A stretch of 64,000 nucleotides of DNA. Origin: Manduca sexta. Its lineage: Eukaryota > Arthropoda > Insecta > Lepidoptera > Sphingidae. The notes beneath the pieces were generated by a model. The model saw only the letters and a list, made by a program, of their open reading frames with translations, had not been told where the DNA came from and did not search any database. The position numbers were made by a program, and so were the translations under genes. Location: NCBI RefSeq assembly GCF_014839805.1, contig NC_051121.1, forward strand, positions 4,323,116 through 4,387,115, read 5' to 3'. Position 1 is the stretch's first letter. Every line of letters begins with the position of its first letter. Shown here one piece after another: positions 37,901 through 49,429 of this stretch.

Positions 37901-38024
37901 TAATCGAAAAAACGTATAAATGATCTAAAAATACACTGTTTTTCAATATGATAAATTATATTTGAACAAGTTAGAACAAAATGTTCAGGAGAAAAACGCA
38001 ACGCACCTCCGGCACGGCAGCCAT
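34826..38024 (-). CDS. RpS16: 40S ribosomal protein S16 (uS9), complete
   Basis: The spliced CDS on the minus strand is 38024-38007, 37894-37850, 37339-37208, 35477-35363, 34971-34826. It encodes 151 residues, against about 146 in human RPS16. Signature stretches are [57 protein letters not shown], and the C-terminal [17 protein letters not shown], whose basic tail reaches the P-site tRNA in this protein family. The first three introns are phase 0 and the last is phase 1. All have GT/AG ends. The start is fixed by MAAVPEARREPIQ and a purine at -3. The gene lies tail to tail with the kinase gene. A MITE-like copy sits in its third intron. It appears intact and functional. Confidence 0.96.
35363..35477 (-). 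CDS. RpS16: RpS16 coding exon 4
   Basis: It encodes [20 protein letters not shown] through ALIAFYQK plus the first base of Tyr. It is 115 nt long and leaves in phase 1 with the donor GTAAGT. Confidence 0.96.
35478..37207 (-). other. RpS16 intron 3 (between exons 3 and 4)
   Basis: A 1.7-kb AT-rich intron that holds a MITE copy at 35673-35830. I see no snoRNA with clear C/D or H/ACA boxes, although host introns of ribosomal protein genes often carry them. Confidence 0.7.
35673..35830. mobile_element. MITE, copy B, in RpS16 intron
   Basis: The end TTATGTTTACGCGAATGTTA, the interior TTTTATCGCGGTTTTAATAT and ACGTTTCGAAGACTTTG match, in inverse order, copy A at 12253-12480. Confidence 0.65.
37208..37339 (-). 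CDS. RpS16: RpS16 coding exon 3
   Basis: It encodes [20 protein letters not shown] through [10 protein letters not shown] in 132 nt, phase 0 at both ends. The acceptor is TTTTGTAG and the donor is AAG|GTATGC. Confidence 0.96.
37850..37894 (-). CDS. RpS16: RpS16 coding exon 2
   Basis: It encodes [15 protein letters not shown] in 45 nt, phase 0 at both ends. The acceptor is TTTCAG and the donor is AAG|GTTAGT. Confidence 0.93.
38007..38024 (-). CDS. RpS16: RpS16 coding exon 1
   Basis: This exon encodes MAAVPE and then the donor GTGCGT, in phase 0. A very short first coding exon right after the leader is common in ribosomal protein genes. Confidence 0.9.
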
Positions 38025-38025
38025 T

Positions 38026-38040
38026 TTGACAGAGAAAGAA
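38026..38040 (-). promoter_or_regulatory. TOP-like pyrimidine tract in the RpS16 leader
   Basis: On the minus strand TTCTTTCTCTGTC lies immediately before the start codon. Ribosomal protein mRNAs usually begin with C followed by a pyrimidine run (5'TOP), which links their translation to growth signalling. The exact start site cannot be fixed from sequence. Confidence 0.45.
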
Positions 38041-38379
38041 TGAATGACCGAAAAAACCACAGAACTTTATTTCAGAGAATAGAGCAAGAGGTATAGAACG
38101 AATGACAATTTGATGATAGTTAAAAGTGTGTTTTTAATTATTATAAAAAAATTGTTTACGTGCATAATTTTAAAATGTCAATATGTGTATGAAGATAAAT
38201 TGTTACTTTATTTATTTAAAATTATACTTCATAAAACCACTATTTGTAAGCGTCATCTAGTGGCGAATAGCAGCACCCTACAATTGTGATTTTATAGAGA
38301 AACTAATAAATGGCAGTGTAGCTAATATTAATACCAATATTTGCTAATAGGGTGCGCTTTTTTATACAGGAAAATAATT

Positions 38380-38696
38380 ACGCGGTGACTCAACTCGGAT
38401 ACACCAAGCCACACCAAACGGGCTGGCGAGTCTTGCGACTACCGTGTTTTGTATTCGATAAACGTAAACGTCAGAGGTGAGACGTGCGGAATGTGCTACA
38501 ATAGTGCTCGGATAGTTCGCAAAGCGCCGCGAAAAACTTGACATTCCCGCGCTGGTGAATATTACTTGAAAACAGTGAGAACCGGTGTTTTTGAAATGTA
38601 TATACGAGAGAAAATTATGAATTATTGACGTAATGTACATAACTTGTGATGTTTAGTGTTGTGACTTTTAATTTCTAAATATACAGAGAATTGAAG
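38380..38696 (+). other. probable non-coding first exon and promoter of a + strand gene
   Basis: The segment is GC-richer than its surroundings. It begins about 350 bp from the RpS16 start and ends in a consensus donor, TTGAAG|GTAAGT, at 38696/38697. It contains only short upstream ATG frames. This pattern fits the 5' untranslated exon of a gene divergent from RpS16. The left boundary is a guess. The next exon may be as far away as 49430. Confidence 0.4.
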
Positions 38697-39796
38697 GTAA
38701 GTTGTCAAAACTTAAAGCGCGTAATAATAAATACCACGTTGTAAGTAGATACTAAATACTTATGGTTTAAAATTTGCAAACAAATATTGTAATTTTGAAT
38801 AAAATAGTGAACAATTGATTGCTATGTAAACTAGTTTAAGTACTTCTAAATTCTTCAATACCTACAGCGTATATATAAGAAATTAGGATTCAAAGACGAT
38901 TTATTGTCTGAATTGGTTTTTGTTAAAACTATTAAGTACCTATGTTTTGTACGCTAAAATTTGACTTAATATTTACTAAATGTTAATGTTAATATGTAAT
39001 TTATTTAACGAAGGTATAGTTTTATGTAATAATTATAATTAGAATCATTTTAAAATTAAATACTTACTTTTTGTAAAAATAAATAGGTAAGTTCATACCC
39101 ACTTTAAATGTAATTATTTTAATCAAATTAAGATAGTGACATAGGTAACAAATATTTAAAATTGTCCAAATAATTACTCATTACATTATTATAAAACTGG
39201 AAAGATTAATTTGGTACTCATTACTAATTAAATATTTGTGTTATTATAATAATATTTTCCTTGAAATAATACGTTTAATTCTAATAAATTATAATGAATG
39301 TAAATTCCCACTAATCCAGGGGAGTATCCAGACTAAGTTATTTCATATCCTATTCTGCATAATAAAATATTTATTACGGAAAAGATTAAAGCTAATTTGA
39401 ACTCTAGTATTTTTAGAAAGTATAATCCCATCACCAAAAGATTTTTTACTTTTCTTAACTTCCTAATTCAAAATGCGCGCCTGCGTACAATTACACGAGC
39501 AGTAAAATCTTTAGTTATATTTTTTACCGTAGACTTTTTATTAAAGCACGCGTAGACACGCTAAGTAAAAAACAAATGATTCATCCAAAATACGTTCATT
39601 CGAGAGCGACACTTGTTCTACAAACAGGATAGTAGGTAAAGGGAATTTGTGCGTCATGACGTAAGCATGTGGTAAAACCGACCTTAAGGCACTTTTAAGT
39701 CGTAAAATATAGTTTGTTATTCGGAAATCTTACTTTTGGTGTTAGTGTTATGCCGCTAAGTTACCGGCATGGTAGGGCGCCCATGGTACGTTTGAA

Positions 39797-39980
39797 CAGT
39801 GTACACAAACGTATCTTGAATTATTTATAAAATATGGATTACCTACAGTTGAGCAATGAACATGCTTTAAGCATACGTTTCATCAGTGTACAGTGTATGC
39901 AAACCTATCTTGAAATATTTATATAATATAGATTACCTACAGTATTAAGGAATGAACATGCTTTAATCATATTCAATCCG
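39797..39980. repeat. tandem duplication, period about 94 bp
   Basis: CAGTGTACACAAACGTATCT at 39797 is repeated as CAGTGTATGCAAACCTATCT at 39891. The following GATTACCTACAGT and AATGAACATGCTTTAA are also repeated. Confidence 0.75.
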
Positions 39981-41360
39981 ATATTGATGGTGCTTGTCCC
40001 GACAAAACTGCGCCCTAAAAGTATTTTTAGAAGCTATCTACTCGAAATTTATAGAACATAATAAAGAAAAATTATCATATTTGTAGAATATTATGTTATG
40101 TTAGCTTTGGTAATTCCAAATTTCTCTTAATGCTTATTTTTGTCATTCATTTCATAATAAAAATGCCATCAATACTGTTGTTTCCGTGCATCACCTGAGC
40201 TACACGTCATTTTAATTTACAACTAAAACTAGTATAATTAATAGATACTTTAATAAAAAATATTTTGTTAGGTTAAAATTAAAAAAAAATTAATATTGAT
40301 TTTTTTTATAAATTATTCGTAAATCTTTGTATATTCCCGCCGAAAATATATTGAACGAATATTCAAGGCCATTTACTCGAGTGAGGTTCTCAGTTGCTAT
40401 ATTTGTTCCTAATATGGGTTCCTAAATATAATATTATGACCTATCTATCAAGTATAAATACCTACTATACGCATACATCAAAAATAGCAGCGTGCGATCA
40501 GACACGTAGCTCTTTGCCTGTGCCGTCATTAAATCATAAAACAAAATACAAGAAAAGAACATAAATTGTTAAAAGCCGATTATTCTTGTAAATCATACTT
40601 GCATTTAGACTCTACAAATTTAAGGGCCAAGTACCGACTTAATTATCATTACTCTGTTAGTTATGCGACTGACATAATCGGATTAGTTTGGTCTATTTGA
40701 TGACCTTAAACTTCGCTGTCTTTTACAGTATCCACTTAATTATTACTAAAAATATTTCTTATCTCTATATTATAGATACATACTTCGAATGTAAAACAGG
40801 AATAGCAATAAAAATAAATGAATGTTTCACAATGTCTACATAAACTATTTCAAATAATTTCAGACCAAAGTAAAAATAGTCAATTTAAAATTTATTAAAA
40901 TCTTGCCAAGCAGTCACAAATATCCTTTTCATTTCATTTATTTTCTGTGAATTTCCATGGTGGTAATTTTCAATACATAAACTCTAAAAACAAGGTAAAA
41001 ACATTAGGTAGGTGATTGGCAAAAAAGTCGTACTTACTAATAACATACGTAGTCTACTAAAGTGTGGCGCTTGTTTTTATATGGTAAAGTTAAGTTTTTA
41101 ACTGGGGGACCGTTGCGTGACCGACTGCCCGGGCCGGCTTCCTGTGGCGCATCGTGAACCGGGCTGCCATAATCCATTTAGGGCCTAATCTAGGTCTTAG
41201 AATATGGTGTCAGTTTATTGTACTAAGCAGAGCGTTGACATCAATTTGTAAGAGATTTAACCGTTCTTCTCTGCATTTGAACTGGGGCTCTTGCGAATGC
41301 ACAAAATAGGCGGAGATCTAACACGACGAAAACACCTACATATCTAGACTTAAGTATAAC

Positions 41361-41480
41361 TTCATCATCATCATCATCAGCCATATTAAATCCACTGATA
41401 AATACAGGCTTCCCCTAAAGATTTCCTGACAAAAACAGTTTTCATCCAGCGTGTTCCTACGACCTTATCAAGACTTCTAA
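41361..41480. mobile_element. RTE-type LINE 3' end fragment
   Basis: TTCATCATCATCATCATCAG, then CCACTGATAAATACAGGCTT, CCCCTAAAGATTTCC and CATCCAGCGTGTTCCTACGA follow the order of the widespread lepidopteran repeat that begins with a (TCA)n tract. Confidence 0.6.
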
Positions 41481-44169
41481 ATACGGCAGCCAACAATTCT
41501 TATCAACCTCACTTAAAATTAAACACAATTATTATATTAACTAAATAAGTAATATAACATGGAATTTGCTGTCGGAAAACAGTGTCTAACAAACAGATAA
41601 CGCAGTAAATGGATGTCCAGCGCAATAACAACTCACCGACAATAGGCTGGATGGTGGACAAGGAAAATAATTGACAGCTTACATCACAATTATATTCAAT
41701 TTGATTTATGCATTATTTATAGTGAATATGGAACTGGAGTTGACATGTTTTCGACGAAACAATATAGCAACATTTAGTAGAATTAATATTTAAACTTCTA
41801 AAGTAATTCAACATATTCCTATTTTAGTATTTGAAACATAATGTTATAATTCAATTTCCATTAATTTTAATCATCAAATAAATATGGAAACCAATTCCAT
41901 CACTCGTTTTAAGTCGTTCGATGCGAAAGTCGTACTAAATTATCTCCTATCGTTTATTATAAATGAGCAACTACAAAGCTCCGTCTACTCGTTTCAGTTT
42001 ACTTAGTTGTTTATAGAATACCTTCAGCCGTTATAGTTATCGCTACTTATGGTTATGAGATCCCCATTGCTAGGCCTCGTTTTTTAAAACAATTGCTGAT
42101 TGACGATACAAATAAGCAACTTTACTGATAGCGCCACGCCAATGGTCTATAAATGGTTACAACACACTTCTGTGAATTACAAAGTACTTCATGGCACTCC
42201 ATTACGATTTACAGTCTACACCCAGATGGAATTTAAACTGGAATGCTGTTGCTTTCCATAGCAAATACTCTTGCATCTGCTTATTGCTTAGCTGCAGATA
42301 CGGACAAAAAGTGTTTAACATACCCAGACACTAGTCCTGCAAATCAAAATACAACTGTACTTGTATATTGCTCGATTGGAGAAACAGACAAATGAATTTT
42401 GCCTACCTAAATCATCTCGCATACGTGTAGGATATAAGACTGAATCTTCCTAAAATTATACCCCCCAAAAAAACGGAATGTCCTGCTCAAGCCAAGAGAG
42501 GTGAGGCTTTAAGTACATACGAGAGACCATCTACCTAGTTGCCAAGTCCTACATTATCTAGATCAAATCTCTTACGAGGTTTAATCACTAAATCTGCTTA
42601 CCTAATTGCTCTAACTCTGTTACTGTTTAAGCCATTAGCCATTAAGAACTAGAAGCCTTCAATAATGGCTTCTTAGGTACGATAGACTGGAATCCTTGCA
42701 TTCGCACTAGTTAGATTTCACGTAATATCATTAGTAATGCAGTACGTTACCCTGAAGCCGTAACAATGCAGTATTATCTACTTCACCTCGATGCTATAAT
42801 TTAAATACTGTGATGCAAAGGATTTAGGTCTTTAGATAAAGTTAGCTGTTGTTCCATTTTTATGTAATCGAATTATTAGACGGGCATGAAGCTTATCCAT
42901 TAATAGACGCTAGTAATAGAAATAAATGTACGGATTAGGTATTAATAATAAATTTCCTCGAAATATTATTTTCTAAATTTAATTTTTATTTGTCCATTGG
43001 TAATCTTTAATTTTACGGCTGAATAGATTTCATGAATCGTCCATTTCTAGATAGAGGACTTCTCAAAAAATATTCTAGACTATATTTCTTACCGAAAGAT
43101 ATATCTGTGAGCAATAACTACGTAATGCTGTAATAAAAATTGGACATAAGAATGATGTCCAAAATGAACCCAAAGTCGTGATTTAGGACACTGGTGCACA
43201 GTCAGTGAAGATTTCGATAAGATAAACACTTTTCGAACTATTTGTAAGTGTTCTGATAAGAGTGTAGCATTCGGTAGGTTCCAGCATTTTTACATGATTG
43301 AGTATTTGGCATATTTTACGTATTTCAAATGTCAATCAGAAATCATTAGCACCGATATTTGAATTACGTAAAAGATGCTATGATATTTATATAGTTGTAT
43401 ACTTTCTGTAAGTTGTCCGAACATATAAATATTATCACCAAGGCATTGCTTATCAATTAAAATTTAAAAAAAAATTGACACAACTGGAAAATTCCCACCA
43501 AAATATTCGTTTTGTTGAGGTTTCGGAGCAAGTACGGAGTAATTTACCTTTTAGAATTTGGAGTGCATTTTCTAAACAATAATAATTTTGTGATGCCATT
43601 TTATTACAACTTTTTAGATATATTATAGTCAACAGTTATAGTCATTTTCCTTTCTTTGACAAATCTTTAACTTCAAGCATTAAGAATCCGTAGAACTTCA
43701 AACAAATGACTTAGCTAATAAAATTTTACTATCCAATAACTTAAGCTGAGTGTTCGAGCAATTGATTCAGTTAATATCTACAGAGATAGTGGTAAGTCGG
43801 CTCAGTGTCCACTAAGTACCGGGAGAACTTAATGTAACGAGAGTGTGTTTACGGTAGATTGGTACGATATTTAGTTGGAGAAACGTACCCTTGCTTATAT
43901 TTCAATAGTCAATTGCGACATTTCTTATTGAGTTTTTGGTGTTACAGGTGTTTTTGTAAAACAGTTTATAATTTAATCTCTAATGAAGATAATTCGAAGT
44001 ATATTATATTTTCGGAAAAAAAATTCGAGTTAAACGTAGAGTTGAAGCAATTAGTGGGTGTGTTACTGGGTGTTTATTATCCTGCTTTTCTGTATAACTA
44101 TTTTTCCATTTCAAATCTAGAGTGTTCAATAATTATACAGGTATATTTTTACACTAACTTTAATTCGGT

Positions 44170-44280
44170 ATCTAAGCCGATGTTAAATCCCGCCATAGTT
44201 GCCCACGTTAGTGTGTCGCGGTCCGGGATCAGCCTTTGTATATCCGGTTTCAACATCTAAGGTAATCATCTCTCGTTTGA
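44170..44280 (+). repeat. dispersed repeat family R1w, copy 2 (internal deletion)
   Basis: GCCCACGTTAGTGTGTCGCG, GGGATCAGCCTTTGTATATC and GGTAATCATCTCTC match copy 3 and the inverse of copy 1, but the GACATAATTGTGTCGAC core is missing. Confidence 0.65.
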
Positions 44281-44824
44281 CTAACACAACGATTGCGTTA
44301 AACAAAACAGAATTTTCCGCCCTGCAAGTTTATATTTATCCACAGAACATGTTAAACCATTTCAATTCATAAACCATAAAATAACCTAACGTATTACGAA
44401 AAAAACAAGAATGAGACGAAAATAAAAGTGTTCTATAATGTTTACTTTACGGAAAATCACGTTTAGGCCACACCTGCATTCATTCATTCGTTGGAATGGA
44501 AGTTATACTTTGTTATATCAGATATGACTCATAATACTATGCGGTTGTAGTACATACTAGTTATATTTTATTAATATTAATCTCTTGACGTACCTATGTT
44601 ATTAATGCTAAGCATTTGAGGTCGATTGTGCTTATGAATAAGCAAGAAACATTTTGTTTTTTTTTCTTGAGCTTTGTAAAATAAAATTTTATAGTTGTAT
44701 TATGCCATACCTATAACTTTCCGAATGCAAATTAACGTCCACTTCTTCTGGCCTACAGAATAGTTTAGATTGGCTTTATTATGAGTGTATGATTAATATC
44801 CTCCTAATAATTAGTTGAAGAAAA

Positions 44825-44985
44825 TTTTCCGTGATAAATATTTTCTCGGGATAAAAGCACATAGTAATCAGAAGTAAACGTAGCTTAATGTAATTAAAAT
44901 TTTAAAAATAATTATAGTAGTTCCTAAGGTTAATGCGTTCAAATAAAGAAACTTTTCAGCTAGAATATTAGTATAGATATAAATT
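44825..44985 (-). mobile_element. degraded Helitron-like remnant
   Basis: TTCTCGGGATAAAAGCAC at the left and AAACTTTTCAGC followed by ATTAGTATAGAT at the right resemble the outer parts of the Helitrons at 20512 and 33109. It has no 123-bp array. Confidence 0.5.
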
Positions 44986-45796
44986 CTCTGACGTAGTCAA
45001 ATATATAAAATGCATCAAATATTAAGAAAGATCGAAGTTCTTTATCGAAGTACAATCGGTCATTTATAAGCAAAAAAATCGCTCATCATGATCTGTGCAT
45101 ATTAATTTAAATATCTAATCCGTTGCCCAATGGTGCTGTACCTGCGGATCAACCAACTCTAAGGTCATTGGACGATGAGACGTGGGTGTGTCATACTAAC
45201 TTATAAATTACAATCATATTAGTCCTTGAAAATTGACTGTGATACTTCACTAGAAGTTAGGATAGTAAGGAAACAATTGATATGTGTATACTGTATAGCA
45301 ACTAATTAATTATTACATTAAAAAAAATACCAAATTTCGCATTGTATTTTAAATTATGTAGTTAAAGAATCGCCATAATTATCAACTAATCCGATTCGAG
45401 AATGCTAAATATCAAACAATTGATTGGACGATTTCCGTTGTTAAAACTAAACTGGGACATTCCACTGTGCTAATTCATAATTATTAATAATTCCGAAGAC
45501 CAAACCTGACAATACTACTCTAGAATAAATGATTCAATGCTGATCCCATGAGAAACAAAATTGTATGAAAGCAAAAATCATATATTAGCGGACGTGAGAT
45601 ATTATATTTCGCTGTTGGCCGGTTCTTGTTACAGCCACCCAGGTCGTTGTGTCGGATAGATATTGTTTATCATTACCGTCCGGTGATAGCACAAGATATT
45701 CTGATGGAACTTTAATTATTGCATAGAATATATTCTAATTGCCTAATGACTCAACTACTATCACAGATGACCGACAAACGAGAAAACAAAAGCTAA

Positions 45797-46161
45797 TTAA
45801 GGTGGTAGCTCAAGGTCCATTTTCATACATTTTGTTTCGGCTTTAATCTGGGTAACTAAACAAGTATTGGCAAGTAAAGAATTTAAATTCACGTCTAGTT
45901 AGTGATTAGTTCTCGCAGTTGAAGAAAAACGTAAAAATAATTAATAATCATGGATATTTCGGCCTTTAAAATTTAATATGACGAAATTTTAAAGGCAGAA
46001 ATATCCATGATTATTAATTATTTTTACATTTTTCTTCAACTGCGAGAACTAATCACTAACTAGACGTGAATTTAAATTCTTTACTTGCCAATACTTGTTT
46101 AGTTACCCAGATTAAAGCCGAAACAAAATGTATGAAAATGGACCTTGAGGTATCGCCTTAA
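45797..46161. mobile_element. 365-bp near-perfect palindrome (foldback element)
   Basis: Arms 45797-45973 and 45985-46161 are each 177 bp, inverted, with five mismatches by hand count and no indels. An 11-bp spacer separates them. Both outer ends carry TTAA followed inward by GG, which could be TTAA target duplications. There is no coding capacity. Confidence 0.85.
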
Positions 46162-47423
46162 GTAGTAAGAAATAAGTAGTAAGATTCAGATTTTACCTGT
46201 GTGGGCTATTTAAATTTAGAACAATTTTCAAAAAAAGGATTTTAATGTGCTCCGATGTTTGATCAAGAAGTTTTCGAATTCTTGATTGGCAATTGTAAAG
46301 TTATGGAATTAATTATAAATAATTATCGGATAAATTAAACAGGAATTATAGTATATATTTATTCATATTTATATGAATAAACTTTAAGGTAAAATTTTTG
46401 ATTCTAAACCTACGAATAATCGAATATGGAATCAAGTCGAACTCGACAATTTAAAGCCGAGTAAAGCCGATTTACGTCTTCGAATTGATGACACGTTCGA
46501 AATGCTCAATAAACACCTACGTACAAAGAATGTCTGATGCAATACTGACCTTCAAGGGTCAGTATCTTCGTTCGTTGGAAAAACTTCACAAGCAGAGTGA
46601 CACACTCAAGAGTGGAATGAACAAAGATCTCGTGCAATATGCATTTAAATATGTATCTTTGTAAAACGCAACAGGCAGAAATTACTAGTTTGTCTGTACG
46701 TCAAACTCTACTATTCTTGTATCCAAACTAGAATAACTAAATGGATAATATCCTTTAACAGCTAAATTAAAAACGATTTTAATAGATTGTAAAAATAGAC
46801 CAATCAGATTAAAGTTTTGTTTTTTTTTTTTTGCAAACGTCTCGTATTACTTACTTTTATTGGTACATTTTTACGACCGATAGAGAGATTTACCGGAATT
46901 ATTATTAATTTTGTCTATTAAAAAAGCTTGTCAGTTGTCATTTCGAAAGAGCTTGTGATGTATCCTTAAGAAAATTTAATCATTCAATTACAAAGAATCT
47001 CGACATAGGTTGCAACAACTCAATAAATTATTTTCTCACTGTCCACCCTTCTCAGAATACGTCATTATAGTATAAAACACGTAATTTCTAAGACCTATAT
47101 CACAATTACATTGGTATTCTGCAGCCGGATTAAGGCGTAGAATCCACTCATACAAATATGAATTTATTACACGCAAACCTATTGTCAACGGCATAGCTTT
47201 GACTCTTACTCATGTCAGAGTTGCCATACTTAAAATACTTACAGTAAAACTAATATTTGGGTAAAAATTTATTTAAAAAACACCTTGCAGTAATCTGTTT
47301 TTTAAATTATACAAGCTATAGAAGGTATGTTAAGTATTTTCAAATCTACCTTTAATAAACACTACTTAAAAATAGGCCACACTTTACATCATTATAAACA
47401 AAATACATAGACTAGAGTATCAA

Positions 47424-47591
47424 TACAATTTAATATATTTATTTATATATTATTTCGGGGGTGTGTGAAGTCTACCAATCCGCAATAGACCAGCGTGGTG
47501 GGCTAAGGCCTAGTCCCTCTCAGTAGCAGACGAGGCCCGTGCCCAACAGTGGGACAGTATATAATACAGGGCTGATATTATTATTATATAT
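47424..47591 (+). mobile_element. short non-LTR/SINE-type retroposon with 13-bp TSD
   Basis: CCGCAATAGACCAGCGTGG, CCTAGTCCCTCTCAGTAGC, GCCCGTGCCCAACAGTGGG, and a GCTGATATTATTATTATATA 3' end are typical of a very abundant lepidopteran repeat. ACTAGAGTATCAA is present at 47411-47423 and again at 47592-47604, a perfect 13-bp target-site duplication. Confidence 0.88.
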
Positions 47592-47959
47592 ACTAGAGTA
47601 TCAACTAGCAGGACAACTTAGTAGATAAGAAAGTTGAACGCGAATGAAAGTAAGAGGTTATCGTTCCCCGAAATCTCATCACTGGCAACACTGTTCTAGT
47701 ATTGAAATAACACGCCCAGTACCAGCACTTTACATACAATCACTGCATTACAAGACAAATGACAACACGTCTCGGAGAAAAATGTTTGTATGCATTGAGC
47801 AACAACGAAATCAGAGCATTTGTAATTAAGTTTGAGATGTTCCATGAGATTGTTCGAAATTGGAATGACTCACATTTGACTCACAATTAAGTTATTACGA
47901 ACTTGAGTACTCAATGAGGTGTTATTTGATTTAAAAAGAGTCGGAAGTAAAGGATAATT

Positions 47960-48176
47960 TATGGTCGGGGGGCCTTATTCCGTCTGGGGGGCATATCCGT
48001 TTTTCCGATTATGGGTATTCTAATCAAAGGACAGGTTTAATACTCATATAGCTAAAAGAGTCAAAAAATCCCCTAGTTATCTAAACTACTGTCAAAGCTG
48101 TCCTTCGATAAGAACGCGCGTAATTTCGAAAAGACGGGTATACCCCCCCTAGGCGGAATAGAGCTCCCTGACTATA
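47960..48176. mobile_element. 217-bp MITE with 40-bp terminal inverted repeats
   Basis: The left end TATGGTCGGGGGGCCTTATT pairs with the right end read in reverse, TATAGTCAGGGAGCTCTATT. Similarity continues inward through CCGTCTGGGGGGCATATCCG. The G-run termini stand out in AT-rich DNA. Flanking TA dinucleotides would suit a Tc1/mariner-type insertion. Confidence 0.65.
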
Positions 48177-48399
48177 TCTACACGCCTAGGTTCAATAAAC
48201 GAATAATGTGTATTAAATTTTATGATTAAGCTTGGAACCGCGAGGCATTCTTAGAGTAGTAAAATTCATCGTTATTAGAATCTAAAAATCTAGGTCTCTA
48301 GGACACTTATCCTAGTAACATATTAGCGAAACCCTTTTTATAACCTCAATCATGAAATGCTGGTGGTAGCAGGATTGGCTGGTGGTAGGTCATATTTTA

Positions 48400-48640
48400 T
48401 ATCTGCCCGTTTAGCGACCCACCGTACAATATGTATTAAAACCCGCTACAGTGCCCACGTGTGGCGTCACCCTTCCGAGATTCCGGAATCAGCCTGTTTA
48501 TATCCAGTTCCAACAGGCCGACATAATTGTGTCGACTGTCGAGGGTAATCATCTCTCATCAATCGTCACTCTATTGAACCCCTCCACTTACCATCAGATG
48601 CAATAGGGTGACATTGCCGTCCTTGTATAAAAATAAAATT
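48400..48640 (+). repeat. dispersed repeat family R1w, copy 3
   Basis: It shares GTTCCAACAGGCCGACATAA and TTGTGTCGACTGTCG with the inverse of 10140-10345. Its right end has the CACTTACCATCAGATG tail. Confidence 0.7.
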
Positions 48641-48879
48641 AGTGCTGTGATAAACAATAATCATTAATGGTCCCGTTAGTCCATTTAATCTAACAATTTG
48701 CTACTATATTACAAGTTTACCGTATAAAGCACGTGATTTCCTAGTTAACACATCTGTGTTTCCTGTTGGACGCCATAAACGTCGCATTTTATGACATCGT
48801 ACCAGTACTCTTGTTATGTGAACTAACTCTTGTAGCATATCATTTTTTGTTTAGATATGTTACCGTTTTGTTTATTCAC

Positions 48880-48985
48880 ACACATACACCTTTATCACCC
48901 AAAGACTAGGCAAAAGTGCAGCTAAGTAACCCACGTTTCGCCAAGTGTGTTCCGTCCTATGTGATAGGGAACGAAGCTATCTTCT
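48880..48985 (-). mobile_element. SINE tail fragment
   Basis: CGTTTCGCCAAGTGTGTTCC, GTCCTATGTGATAGGG matches the 3' body of the minus-strand SINE at 13403-13677. The tRNA head is missing. Confidence 0.6.
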
Positions 48986-49429
48986 GTTCCGAGTTCTGTT
49001 TGTAACTTGTAACTTAATTAAATAATGTTTGATATTAAGTACGCTATTTTAAAATATATTTATAAACCATACCTTGTGTTTGTTATAAATTGTTTTATTC
49101 AATTACGTACCTGTAACAGGATTTCGTGTTTATGCCTCTTCAGGGCAGATAGAGGTTTAACATACCATATTTCGCCGGCTATGTTGGACACCATGAAATG
49201 CGAGACTATTGACATTTAGGTACCGAGGTAATCCTGGAATTTTGCTCAATCCAGATTTCAGATTCCAGGTTGATCAAAATTAGAAAAAGCTCACCGCCAG
49301 TAACATAACTGAAACCTAGCTTCTCTAACCAACGATTCATATCAAAGTGACTACACTGATTAATAGTTAAGAAAATGTGAGAAAAACATGGCGTTATGTT
49401 GATTCTAATTTATGACATTTTCTTTACAG

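Larger units (their letters stand above)
38697..49429 (+). other. long gene-poor interval, possible first intron
   Basis: AT-rich DNA without a convincing coding exon. It holds a tandem duplication (39797-39980), a GC-rich patch (41100-41165), an RTE-type tail (41361-41480), repeat-family copies (44170, 48400), a Helitron remnant (44825-44985), a 365-bp palindrome (45797), a retroposon (47424), a TIR element (47960) and a SINE tail (48880). The 133-residue open frame at 43859-44260 looks random. Confidence 0.6.

Noticed and set aside
43859..44260. 133-residue open frame on the + strand
   Set aside because: The composition is random-like, there is no domain, and it runs into a dispersed repeat copy at its end.
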